This document shows, one piece after another, positions 1-10,309 of a stretch of 64,000 bases of DNA. Location: NCBI GenBank assembly GCA_933207985.1, contig OW240912.1, positions 364,392,010-364,456,009 of the forward strand. The letters are read 5' to 3'. Origin of the DNA: Pelobates cultripes (Eukaryota > Chordata > Amphibia > Anura > Pelobatidae). The notes beneath the pieces were generated by a model. The model saw only the letters and a list, made by a program, of their open reading frames with translations. It did no database searches and was not told the origin of the DNA. The stretch's first letter is position 1, and every line of letters begins with the position of its first letter. The translations under genes were made by a program, and so were the position numbers.

Positions 1-3000
1 CCTAGGTCAATGTTATATGTTAGTGGGATCAGCGGGCTCGGTTGGGGGGATATATATGTTTCTTTTCTCATTATGGCCCATGTTTTCAGCGTCTGTTCTA
101 TGGGCGAGGTCTTGTCGTTATTTGGGGTTGCCCTCTGGGTGTGATGCCACACCTGTGAGTGTAGGGTTTTGTTTGTGCTTTCTCTATCTAGTGCCGCCCA
201 GCGTTTGTGTTGAGGGGCCGTGTGCCAGTCTCTTATCCGTTGTAGGGTAGATGCGTAGTAGTATTTGCGGAAGTCTGGCAGTGCTAAGCCGCCCCACGCC
301 TTGGGTAGGCATATTTTATCATGGCTAAGCCTCACTCTGTTCCCCTTCCAGACATATCTGCTAACCGCTGTCCTCAGAGTTGCGAAGAATTCCGGTGGTA
401 GGTGCCAGGGTATGGTGTTGAAGTAATAGAGGAGTCTTGGTAGGATGTTCATCTTTACTACAGCTATGCGACCATGCCATGAGATGCAATCGTAATTCCA
501 GGTTGTCAGGTCTTTCTGTATTTGATTGAGGAGTGGAGCGTAGTTCCGTGCGTAGGTTTCCGTTGGGTTGCTGGAAATCCAGATTCCCAGGTATCTCATC
601 TGGTCTTCGCAGCTATGAAAGGGGTATGCTCTTTTGACGTGGTCCCAGTCAGGTGTTTGGGCTGAGATTTGTATTGTTTCGCATTTCGTGTGGTTTAGTT
701 TAAGCCCGGATACTCGGCCGTAGCTATCGAACTCATCCATCAGTGCCGGTAACGTGTGTCTCGGGTCATCTATAAAGAAGAGCATATCGTCTGCATAAGC
801 CGCAATTTTATGTTCCTGATCTTTATATTGGAATCCACGTATGGTTGGTGTTCGTCTGATCCTGTCTAGGAACGGTTCCAGTGTTAGGGCAAATAGGAGC
901 GGGGATAATGGGCAGCCTTGCCTGGTGCCGTTGCTGATTAGGAATCCATCCGTGAGTGCTCCGTTGATTCGGATCCGCGCATTGGGGTTGCAGTAAAGTG
1001 TGTCTATCCACGCGAGCATCCCTCTCCCTAGTCCAGCTTTGTTGAGCGTCGCCATCATGAATTGCCATCTCACTCGGTCGAACGCTTTTTCGGCGTCCGT
1101 GGAGAGCATTAGTAGATTCTTATTTTCTCTTCGAGCTAGGTGTTGGATGGTAAACGCTCTCAGAGTGCAGTCCCTAGCTTCTCTTCCTGGTATGAAGCCC
1201 GTTTGGTCCGGGTGTATCAGCCTGGGCATGTAGGGTTGGAGTCTGGTTGCTAGGATCTTGGAGAATAGTTTGACATCCGCGTTGAGGAGTGAGATAGGGC
1301 GGTAGTTCCCGCAGTTTTCTGGGTTCTTGCCCGGTTTTGGTATGACCGTGATGGTGGCTGCCAGTGTTTCGGGGTGGAATCTGCCTCCGTCTTGGAGTTG
1401 GTTTAGTGCGGCGGTTAGGTGTGGGATCAGGGTATCGCCAAATTTTTTGTAATAGCCTATTGAGAAGCCGTCTGGTCCCGGTGCTTTGCCATTTTTTGCG
1501 GCCTTGATTGCTGTCCGTACTTCGTCTTCTGAGATCGGAGCTTCTAGGGATTCCGCTTCTTCGTACGAGAGCGCGTCGGGTTGGAATTCTTGTAGATATT
1601 GTTCTACCTGCCTGTTTTCTTCGCTTTGTCGCGTTTCCGTGTGGTTTGCGTGTATGTTATATAGTTTTGTATAATAGGAGCGGAATTCGTTAGCAATTTC
1701 TTCCGGGAACTGTGTGAGGTGTCCGTTTGAAGTCCGTATCGCCTGTACCTGTGCTCTCGCTTGTTGGCCTCGGATCAGACGGGCTAGCATTTTGCCACCT
1801 TTGTTGGCGTGTAGGTAGTAGAAGGCTTTAGAGCGTTGTATTGCTCTGTGGTGTTTACGGTCAATGAGCTCCGTAAGTTGTCTACGTGCTGTCAGGAGTT
1901 CCCGGTAGTGTGTTTCCATCTGGCTGCGCTTGTGGAGGGTTTCGAGGTTCGCTATTTGGGCCGTGAGGTCCGCCATTGCTTGTTGGTTTTCTCGCTTTTT
2001 GCGTGACGCAATCCGAATAAGGTGTCCCCTGAGGACGCTCTTGTGCGCCTCCCAAAGTGTTATATTCGACATATCTTCCGTGGTATTTTCTGCAAAGTAT
2101 TGGTTCAGGTGTTCTGCTATTTGCGTTCGGATCGGTGTATCCAGTAGGAGCGATTCGTTTATCCTCCACGTCTTTTGGGTGGGTCTGAAGAGAGGGGAGT
2201 CGAGGTGTATGGATGATTCGCTGTGGTCTGCCCACGGGGTGGGTCTGATCGCAGCCTTTTTCAGGAAAGTGAGGCCTTCCTGTTGTATGAAGATGTAATC
2301 TATACGTGAATATCGACTATGGAGGGGCGAGTAGTAGGTATAGTCGCGATCATCTGGATGGAGTGTGCGCCAGGTGTCTACCAATCTCAAGTCCTGGAGT
2401 GTCTTGCGAATCCTTCTGATCGCTGCCTGTGCTATGGAGCTGTGTCCCGTGGATGAGTCAGAGAGAGGTTCCAAGGTTATGTTAAAATCTCCTCCAAGCA
2501 CTAGGATGCCTTCCGTGAATGCGGCTAGTTTTAAGAGTGTTCTGCAGAGGAATTTGGCTTGGCTCTTATTCGGGGCGTATACCGAGGCCAACGTGTATGT
2601 TTTCTGGGATATCATTCCCTTCACAAAGAGGAATCTGCCATTTGGGTCTACGACCGTTTCGGAGTGTGTGAACTGTAGATTGGTGTTTAAGAGGATCGAG
2701 ACACCTGCTTTCCGAGCTGTTGGATGATTACTGTGGAAGGTGGTATGGTAGTGCTTGTTCCGTAGTCTGTGGTTATCCACGTCCCTGAGGTGTGTTTCTT
2801 GTAGTAGGGCGATAGATACTTGGCGACGTTTGAGGTCCTGCAGTAAGTATGTCCCAGGACATACTTGAAAACGAGAGAAATCTCAATGTATCTTTCCTGG
2901 TAAAATATTTTATAAATAAATAAAAAAATAAATAAATAAATAAATAAGTGTGCTCTTTTTTCGGGTGCGTTCAAGCCCCGGCAATTTTGTGTAATGATAT

Positions 3001-3025
3001 GGAAGGGTGCGGCTGAATATGTCAT
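1..3025 (-). pseudogene. L1 ORF2 (endonuclease-reverse transcriptase), split by insertion, 3' part outside window
   Basis: ATG at 3023-3025 begins MTYSAAPFHIITQNCRGLN, the start of an APE-type endonuclease. A 96-bp insertion (2849-2944) with a 5-bp duplication interrupts it near residue 26 and shifts the frame by 101 nt. After it, from 2843 to base 1, I read an uninterrupted frame with endonuclease motifs (LGGDFN, YIF) and reverse transcriptase motifs (GKAPGPDG, NYRPISLLN, NGTRQGCPLSPLLFAL). The catalytic YADD is intact at 786-797. The frame runs off the left edge, so the C-terminal zinc knuckle cannot be checked. Without the insertion the protein would look competent. Confidence 0.88.
2849..2944 (+). 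mobile_element. 96-bp retroinsertion in L1 endonuclease, flanked by TAAGT
   Basis: TAAGT occurs at 2844-2848 and again at 2945-2949; removing the insert and one copy restores the endonuclease frame. The insert starts ATGTCCCAGGACATACTTG, which pairs with the flanking bases as an inverted repeat, and ends in an (AAAT)n-type tail on the plus strand. A poly-A-rich tail plus target duplication indicates a short retroposon; I do not recognise its family. Confidence 0.75.
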
Positions 3026-3029
3026 CCTG

Positions 3030-4790
3030 TAGGGATGGGCCAGTATCTACCGTGTGCGTGTGGATAGGGTCCTATGGGGTTAGCTTCCGAGTTCTGTGTA
3101 CTCTATCCGGGTCAGTATGCACTTATTGGTATTTCAGTCGGGGGGGGAGAATCAACCGGGTGTGGCTCCCTGCTCTTTTCGGGTGGTAGCTGTGTCAAAG
3201 GTCGGGTGTCGTGAGTAGGGAATGGGACGGTGTGGCGGTCGGGTAATGAGGTGAGTCAGTGGGTATAGATGAAGGGGTGGCTGCCCCAGAGCCCCTGCGA
3301 CTCGGCCTCCTGCCCGCTTCCACTGGGTGTTGGCTGGCCAAGGGATTCTCCTGGTGAGCTTTTTAAAGGGGCCTTGCTGTTTGCAAGTGTATTTACTGGT
3401 GTCTAGTGGTGGTTCGGGTGTTCTCAGTGAATGATGAGTACCTGTGTAACTGGGTTGGTTAACAAAGCCAAATCGCCACTTAGTGTATACTAGGGCGTCA
3501 GGGCAGTGTTCCCCCCAGTAGTCTATGTATACACAGGGTTGGGTTGGGGTCGCGGCCTCCTAACCGTTTACGTTTTCCACTTAATATGTGGTGAGTTGGT
3601 TGTGGTATATAATGTGGTCTGGTTTCGTCAGCCGTCCTGGGTCTCCCGTCTCTTTTGCATTCAATTGTATTTGTTACGCTAAGTCGCTACATAAGTCTGG
3701 TCTTGATTTGGGTGGTATGGGTTCTCCTCTTGTGTGCTCCCTGGGCTCCCCCTAGACTTCCCAGGTGTGATCCCGTGGCGTCATGTTCTTGTGGTCACAT
3801 GGGCGTTTGTGGTGGGCATATGGCTGAAGTGGCCCGTCCTCCTCGTCTGCTACGTTCGGGTGATCTCGTGAGCCAAGTCCTGACCAGTTGGTGGCAATGC
3901 TTCTTGTGAAGGGGGAGGGTACACGGGGGGGGTGGGGGGTGGTATAGGTCTTCTATAAAATCTGTCATTTAGGAACTCTGCGGTGTATGGGGGTTGCCAT
4001 TGTGGGTATTGTTTCGAGCCCCCTGCCACCGCCAGTTCCGTAGTCGCTGCGGCCTACCTTCTACCTACGGCATCTCCTGTCGTCTAATGCTGGGTTTTGT
4101 AGCTACCAATTTCTCCCCCCGTCCAGTTCCGTCCCATCTATGTCTAATCGGGGCCTCCCCATTGACCTGTTTACGTGGTGGCTCATCCCATCCCGGTCTC
4201 TTACTCCGACGATATGGGCGTCTCTATAGCTCTATTACGCAGGTCTTTCGTGTTTAGGTAGGTTGTCACACGGGGCAGGCGTCTAGCGTCAAGGTTTGAG
4301 TTGTGGTCATGTCATCGGGGGGGGTGGGCCCAGCCTGCTGTGTGCTTGCCTTGTCAGAACGTGGTTCACCCTGTAATCAGTGCGTGGGTCTTAGGCAATT
4401 TACTGAATCTAACATGCAACATTTGGGAACCTTATAACATTAAAACATTAGAACATTAAAACATTTTCCCCTTTGTGTCTCTCATTGTGCTTGTCCGCCT
4501 GTTTGGATATAGGTAATGACCCAGAGCAGTGTCCCACCTCCATCCCTGCATCCTCTCCACCCTAAATGTAGTGTTATCCCGGTAGCCCCATATTAAGTGC
4601 GGTATTCCCCGACATTTAGTCTCAGGTTCCGTATGTGCGCGGCAAATAGCGTAGTACTTATCTGGGTACTGGGGATCACTTCCTGCCTCCGGTGTCGGTA
4701 GAGTCTGCAATCTCATGGTGCTCGCAGCAGTCTATCTCGTGAGGAGGGTGGGGGGGTCATCATAGTTGGGGTGGGTGTGCTCCTTTGCTG
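3030..4790 (-). other. Spacer between L1 ORF1 and ORF2
   Basis: About 1.77 kb, strongly C/A-rich on the element's sense strand, with no ORF that looks like a protein. A short CATTAAAA-type repeat lies at 4436-4466. A compositionally similar stretch follows the ORF1 fragment at 53.6-54.3 kb, so the spacer seems to belong to the family and not to be a local insertion. Confidence 0.6.
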
Positions 4791-5861
4791 TTATTCTTCC
4801 GGTTCTGCAGGATCCAGGTGTCTGCGTGCTGTTGGCCGCCTCGGTGAGTCCCCTCTGCGGCGGCGTTGAGGTCTTGGTGTTGGAGGTCTTGGCCGTGGCT
4901 CTAGCGGTCCGAGGACCCAGTCCGTTATCTCCGTGGGCGGTAGTTCCAGGCGGTGTAGGAATCCCGGGCTTTCCTCCGGCCAGCGTAGGGGTATCCATTC
5001 GTTCTGGTATCTTGCGAGTAGGGCAAAGGGGAATCCCCACTTGTAGGGAATATTTCTCTCTCTGAGGAGGGTTGTGACGGGACGTAGGGCCCTGCGCGCT
5101 TCTAGCGTGAGCGGTGACAGATCTTGGAACAGGGCCACATCAGCTCCACGGAATCTCCATAGCGGTCTCGTGCGGGCTTTCTGCATTATTCGCTCCTTGT
5201 GCTTATAGTGGTGGAGGCAGCATATGGCGTCTCGTGGTGTGCCATCCGGTATCCTGGGCCTGTTTGCTCTGTGAGCCCTGTCAAACGTTAGGTCAGCGGG
5301 TAAGTCTTCCCCTAAGATGGTCTGGAAGAGGGCCTTCAGCGTGGCCTCAATATCCTCATCCGTCTGCGATTCGGGTAGGCCGCGCACTCGGATGTTTGAG
5401 CGGCGGCCTCTATTGTCCAGATCTTCTGTTTGCCGTCGCAGGGCTAGTAACATGTTTCCCTGTCTGGTGACCGCTGTGGTTGTGGTTCCCGTCCTCCCCA
5501 TAGTCTCCTGCATATTCCCCTCTAGTGTTTGGAGCCTGCCGTTGTGTGTAGTTATTTCAGCCCTCAGGGCTGTTACCTCTAGGCGGATCGCCGCGTGCAG
5601 GTCGTCTGATAGCGTTTGGAGGTCCGTTTTCGTGACCATTTGGGCTGCCAGCGCTCTGATATCCGCGCTGATATCTGTTAGTGTGGGACCGGCTGTCTCT
5701 GGGGGTAGCACGTGGTGCGGCGAGTCGGCTATTGTTGCGCCCGCCTGCTCGCGGGATGCGGCTGCCGGAGTCTGCAGGTATTCATCCATGGGGCCTGCCT
5801 GGGAGCCTGTAGGGTTGCTCCGGGGTGTTTGGGAGCCGTCCGGGCGCTTCGTGCGTCCCAT
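4791..5861 (-). CDS. L1 ORF1 protein (intact, 356 aa)
   Basis: Starts at ATG 5861 (MGRTKRPDGSQTPRS) and is open to its stop. Residues ~60-150 form a heptad-like coiled coil (LTDISADIRALAAQM). Residues 156-164, NIRVRGLPE, start the RNA-recognition fold typical of L1 ORF1 proteins. A C-terminal domain with LFQDLSPLT follows from ~240, and a proline/arginine-rich basic tail covers 323-356. Known of the family: a trimeric RNA-binding chaperone that coats L1 RNA. Length and layout match vertebrate L1 ORF1. Confidence 0.9.
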   Translation of the reverse strand: MGRTKRPDGSQTPRSNPTGSQAGPMDEYLQTPAAASREQAGATIADSPHHVLPPETAGPTLTDISADIRALAAQMVTKTDLQTLSDDLHAAIRLEVTALRAEITTHNGRLQTLEGNMQETMGRTGTTTTAVTRQGNMLLALRRQTEDLDNRGRRSNIRVRGLPESQTDEDIEATLKALFQTILGEDLPADLTFDRAHRANRPRIPDGTPRDAICCLHHYKHKERIMQKARTRPLWRFRGADVALFQDLSPLTLEARRALRPVTTLLRERNIPYKWGFPFALLARYQNEWIPLRWPEESPGFLHRLELPPTEITDWVLGPLEPRPRPPTPRPQRRRRGDSPRRPTARRHLDPAEPEE

Positions 5862-6539
5862 TTCCGACCCTCTCTGCTTAGTTAGCGTGCTGTATGTAGC
5901 TGTGGGAGACGGAGCTCTCAGTTTAGGCTGCCATTCTCCTCAGTGTCCAGGCCACGCCCCCCCATACGTGGGTTTATTGAGTCATATATCCATGACTCCA
6001 TGTTTGTGAGTATTGACTCTTAACCCCTTAAGGACACAGCTTCAGAAGCTTGACTTACGCTTAATGACACAAGCAATTTTTGCATTTTCTTGCTGTTTGC
6101 GTTCAACTGCAATTTGCATCTCTCTCATTTATTGCACCGACACATATTATATACTGTTTTTTAAAGGACAGAAAGGGCTTTAATTTGATATAACATATAT
6201 ATATATATATATGCTTACTTATTATAAAAAAAATACAGAAAAATGCAAAAAAAATGAAAAATATTGTTTTTTTTTACAGTTTTTGCAATAATAATGTGTG
6301 CATAATTAGTGCAGGTTAAGGAAAGTAATTAAAAATAAATTTATTTATTTGTTCTGATTTACAGAATATATAATGTGTCTGGGATTTTAAGTTTTTTTGG
6401 TAGTTACAGGTCACAAAGCACAAGGAGTAAAATAAACTTTTAATGTGGAGCGATTTTAGAATTTGGTATGTTTGTCTTGTAAGCTTAATAGCCATAAAAG
6501 AAAACAAAATTGCCACACAAAAGTATATATTTATATAAA

Positions 6540-8640
6540 GTAGACATCACGGGCTATTTACCTAAGGTTGTTTTGACACTTTCTACGTAGCCATTTCACC
6601 GCCAACCTCTGCTAAATATTGGAGTAAAATTGTGTTCTTTTTGGTTTTTGGCACACAAACTTATAACAGAGAAATTCTCGTGTATATTTTGTAAAGTTGG
6701 TGTATGCTATTCCTGTACAAAGTTTTATTTTGTGTTCAGTTACATCTGCTGAGTAAAATGACACCCCCATTGTATGTCTTTTGCACTATTTCGTGAAGTT
6801 ACAGTGCCATACAGGATACCTGTCCTTTTCAGTATTCACAGTAGAATTTTGAGAGATGGATTTAATGAGCCTTAGCTTCCATTTTGGGGTATTATAACAG
6901 TTTGACTGTTCAAAAAACCCCCACAAAGGCCTACCATTTGTAAAAGTAGACACTCCAGGGTATCTTATAAGGTGCATATTGTGGCTTAACATGCCCCCAT
7001 TTTTTCACCAATATATGCCAAAGTATGTGGTAAAAAATAATTTTGTGCATTTTTTACATACGGATTGCATTTTTGCTGGGCGTTTTGTATATTTCATATG
7101 TGCCACTAAGTTCAAACCCCCAAAATTATGCTCAGCTAAGTCTTCTGAGTAAAATGACACCCCATATGAATGTCTTTGGCACTATTTCGTGAAGCTACAG
7201 TGCCATATAGGAGACCTGTCCTTTACAGTATTCACAGTAGAATTTTGAGAGATGGATTTAATGAGCCTTAGCTTCCATTTGGGGTATTATAACAGTTTGA
7301 CTGTTCAAAAAAACCCCACAAAGGCCTACCATTTGTAAAAGTAGACACTCCAGGGTATCTTATAAGGTGCATATTGTGCCTTAACATGCCCCCATTTTTT
7401 CACCAATATATGCCAAAGTATGTGGTAAAAAATAATTTTGTGCATTTTTTACATACGGATTGCATTTTTGCTGGGCGTTTTGTATATTTCATATGTGCCA
7501 CTAAGTTCAAACCCCCCAAATTATGCTCAGCTAAGTCTTCTGAGTAAAATGACACCCCATATGAATGTCTTTGGCACTATTTCGTGAAGCTACAGTGCCA
7601 TATAGGAGACCAAGCCATATCCGTTTTACCAAACTTTGAATTTTGACGCTGGGCCTATGTGCAATTTCCAAGCATCTTCGCAGGTTTTAAATTCAAACTA
7701 CCCCACAAAGGCCTACCATTTCTTAAAGTAGACACCCCAGGGTGTTTCAAAAGGTATAGTTTGAACCTTAGCGTGGGATCATTTTTCCGCTAGCTTGTAC
7801 CAGATGTAGTGGTAATAAGCGTTTTTTCTGCCTTTTTGACATACAAAGTGAGTTTGCACAGTATATTTTGCAAACCTTATGTGTGCTACGACTGTATAAT
7901 ACTTCATATGTTGCTCAGCTATGTCGGCTGAGTACAGCAATACCCCCGTATGTACCTTTGCCAGGTATGTGTGGACATCGGAGGGGCACATTTGGGACAC
8001 AGCCATTCCAGTTTTTTTCAAACTTTGAATTTTTATGCTGTGCCTATGTCCCATTTTAGAGTATTTTACCAGGCTATATAATCCAAATTCCCCATAAAGC
8101 CATACCATTTCTTAAAGAAGACATCCCAGGGTATTTCAAAAGGCATATTTTGAACCTTAGCATGGGATCATTTTTCCGCTAGCTTGTACCAAGTGTAGTG
8201 GTAATAAGCATTTTTTCTGCCTTTTTGACATACAAAGTGAGTTTGCGCAGCATATTTTGCAAACCTTATGTGTGCTATGACTGTATAATACTTCATATGT
8301 TGCTCAGCTATGTCGGCTGAGTACAGCAATACCCCCGTATGTACCTTTGCCAGGTATATGTGGATGTTGAAGGGGCGCATTTGAGACGCAGCCATTCAGT
8401 TTTTTTCTAACTTTGAAGTTTTACGCTGTGTCCATGTTCCAATTTGGAGTAGTTTAGACGGTTGGTTATTGAAACTTCCCCACAAACACATACTATTTAT
8501 TAAAGAATACACCCTGGGGTAATTCAAAAGGCATATTTTGAACCTTGGCGTGGGATAATTTTTTCTCTAGTTTGCTCCAGGTGTAGTGGTAATGAGCGTT
8601 TTTAAAATGTATTTTTTTACTTTTTATAACTTTTTTACTT
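6540..8640. repeat. Six ~390-bp tandem units
   Basis: A landmark (GTAGACA followed by a C/G-rich triplet) recurs at about 6540, 6946, 7341, 7738, 8117 and 8505, spacing 379-406 bp. Units starting near 6790 and 7180 are almost identical over ~395 bp; units starting near 7775 and 8164 form a second, closely similar pair. The outermost units are the most diverged, as expected for amplification from the middle. Confidence 0.85.
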
Positions 8641-8749
8641 TTAAAAACTAGTTTTTAAACTTTTGTTTTGCTTATAAATTTTTTTTAAATTTTCCTAAAC
8701 TTTCTTAAAACTTTTTTACAGATTTAACATTTTTCTAAGCTTTTTTTTT

Positions 8750-9380
8750 TACCGTTAACCCCTAACTAGCAGTACACAGCAGTAACAGTAAATTCCCCAT
8801 TTTCCCATAACTCCCACCCACCCCAGCTAGCAAAATATATAGTTATAAAATATTTTAATTAATTAATTAAATAAATTGAACCCCTGAGGGTTAAAAAAAT
8901 AAATAAAAGTTAATCCTCAGGGGTTAAAAAAAATTAGATCACAGTATAATACTGTGATCTCTATTTGATCGCTGTAGGCAGTGATCGACTGGCAGGGAAG
9001 GGGTTAATTTTTATTTGGACTAGGTAAAGTGTGTTTTTTTTGTTTTTTTTACTTAAATGTTATTAAAACATTTTTTAAGCTTAATTTTTAACTTTTTAAA
9101 GTTTCTTTTAAAACTTTTTTAACGTTAACCCCTAGTTAGCCTAACGCCAAATCCCCCAATTCCCCACTAACTTCCACCTACCCCAGCTAGCTAAATATAT
9201 AAGTAAAAAATAATTTAATTAATTAATTTAATTAATTTAACCCCTGAGGGTTAAAAAAAAAAGAATTAACCCTCAGGGGTTAAAAAAAAAAAATCAGATC
9301 ATAGTAAAATGTAATCCCTGCCAATTGATCACTGTAGTCAGTGATCAATTGGCAGGGAAGGGGTTAATTTTTTATTAAAA
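8750..9380. repeat. Two ~370-bp units with AACCCCTGAGGGTT foldbacks
   Basis: GTTAACCCCTA recurs at ~8754 and ~9124, each followed by the same order: a C-rich stretch, CCCCAGCTAGC, (TTAA)n, an AACCCCTGAGGGTT inverted pair and a palindrome around GATCAC. The left unit carries GATCACAGTAT facing its complement; the right unit carries the longer palindrome at 9316-9357. Confidence 0.75.
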
Positions 9381-9735
9381 TGGGTAAGGGGGGGAACTTT
9401 AAATAAACTTTATTTTTTTTTACAGCAGGGGGCAGGATCAGCACTGATCCGGCTCCCTGCACTTCACACAGAACCCGGAAGTGCAGGGAGCCGGTAGGTG
9501 AGTATAGAGAGCACATGTGCTCGCTCTGACTTGCGATCAGAGCGAGCACATGTGCTGGGCAGACTGACCGGGTGCTCCCGGTATGCCTCTAATGCAGAGG
9601 CATACCGGGAGCACCATTAACCCTGCGATCGCCACGATAGCGGCGATCCGGGGTTAATTTTACCGCGTGACGGACGAGGTCCGTCACCCGTCGTTAAGGG
9701 TCTCCCCTCTGTGACGGACCTCGTCCATCACCCGT
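8935..9735. repeat. Chain of perfect hairpins
   Basis: In succession: GATCACAGTAT and its complement near 8937-8960; CCCTGCCAATTGATCACTG and its complement at 9316-9357 (19-bp arms, 4-base loop); CCGGCTCCCTGCACTTC and its complement at ~9449-9494; AGCACATGTGCTCGCTCTGA and its complement at ~9509-9556; GGTGCTCCCGGTATGCCTCT and its complement at ~9570-9614; then GTGACGGACGAGGTCCGTCAC-like palindromes near 9667 and 9711. Arms of 17-20 bp are fully paired. Confidence 0.85.
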
Positions 9736-9749
9736 CCTGAAGGGGTTAA

Positions 9750-10305
9750 GTATATAATACATTATATTACACATAATTGGAGCAATACTGCGCAATTGGT
9801 TGTGCCTATTGTTTTGCAGAATAGGAAAATTTCGGTGACAGGGGTGGATCGCCTAAACGGATCCAAAGACGCAAAAAACTGGAGCTGGGCCCACAGCTCC
9901 TCGTTTGTGAGTGTAAACTGCTAGAAATTTGTTCTTATATTTAATATTGTGTGACCTACACTATGTTGAATTGTTCTCTACAGATATTCATTTGATGTAC
10001 CTGGTACTACACAATTGCACAAGATATCCACTTGGTATATCCACTGAGACAACCTTCATATAATCATTTTATAAGGTGATTTATCTGTTTTATTTTAAGA
10101 AAAAGCGCTACATTCATTTACTTTGTATCATTTTCTATGTGTGGAAGGAGTCATTTGGAATGTTTTAGCAGCTACTTTGAATTTATTTATCAGATGGTTT
10201 ACTATTGATTGAGTTTATAAGCGCTGGTTTCTTTACATTTTTTGTTGTAAACGATATCAGGTTTCCACATAGATTTCATGTCCGACCCATATCAGGAAAG
10301 ACCAC
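9750..10305. other. No recognised feature
   Basis: About 550 bp between the TTAA element and the DIRS-like fragment. AT-rich with a short GC-rich patch (GGATCCAAAGACG). I see no ORF or repeat structure. Confidence 0.4.
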
Positions 10306-10309
10306 CTTT

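Larger units (their letters stand above)
1..5963 (-). mobile_element. L1/Tx1-like LINE, near-complete, 3' end beyond window
   Basis: Minus-strand non-LTR retrotransposon. The 5' end near 5963 starts with a G-run and GGCGTGGCCTGGAC, then a ~100-bp leader, ORF1 (4791-5861), a 1.77-kb spacer and ORF2 (3025 to the window edge). The same kind of 5' terminus occurs exactly at the target-site boundary of the element ending at 26978, which supports this limit. ORF1 is open; ORF2 is open apart from a small insertion in its endonuclease part. It is the youngest-looking element in the window. Confidence 0.88.
6020..9749. mobile_element. 3.7-kb TTAA-flanked non-autonomous element with tandem units and hairpin chain
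   Basis: TTAA at 6020-6023 is followed by CCCCTTAAGGAC; at the right end GTCCTGAAGGGG is followed by TTAA at 9746-9749. These 12-bp inverted termini differ by one base and match the small elements at 48089-48160 and 55543-55605. Inside are six ~390-bp tandem units, two ~370-bp units and a series of perfect palindromes. No ORF resembles a transposase, so it must be mobilised in trans if at all. TTAA target use suggests piggyBac or Kolobok type, but the superfamily is not proved. Confidence 0.75.

Noticed and set aside
5317..6009. 230-codon plus-strand open frame
   Set aside because: It is the antisense of the intact L1 ORF1 on the minus strand, which has clear domain motifs; the plus frame has none.
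6540..8640. CRISPR-like array
   Set aside because: Units are ~390 bp without alternating short repeats and spacers, and the genome is vertebrate; this is a tandem array in a transposon.
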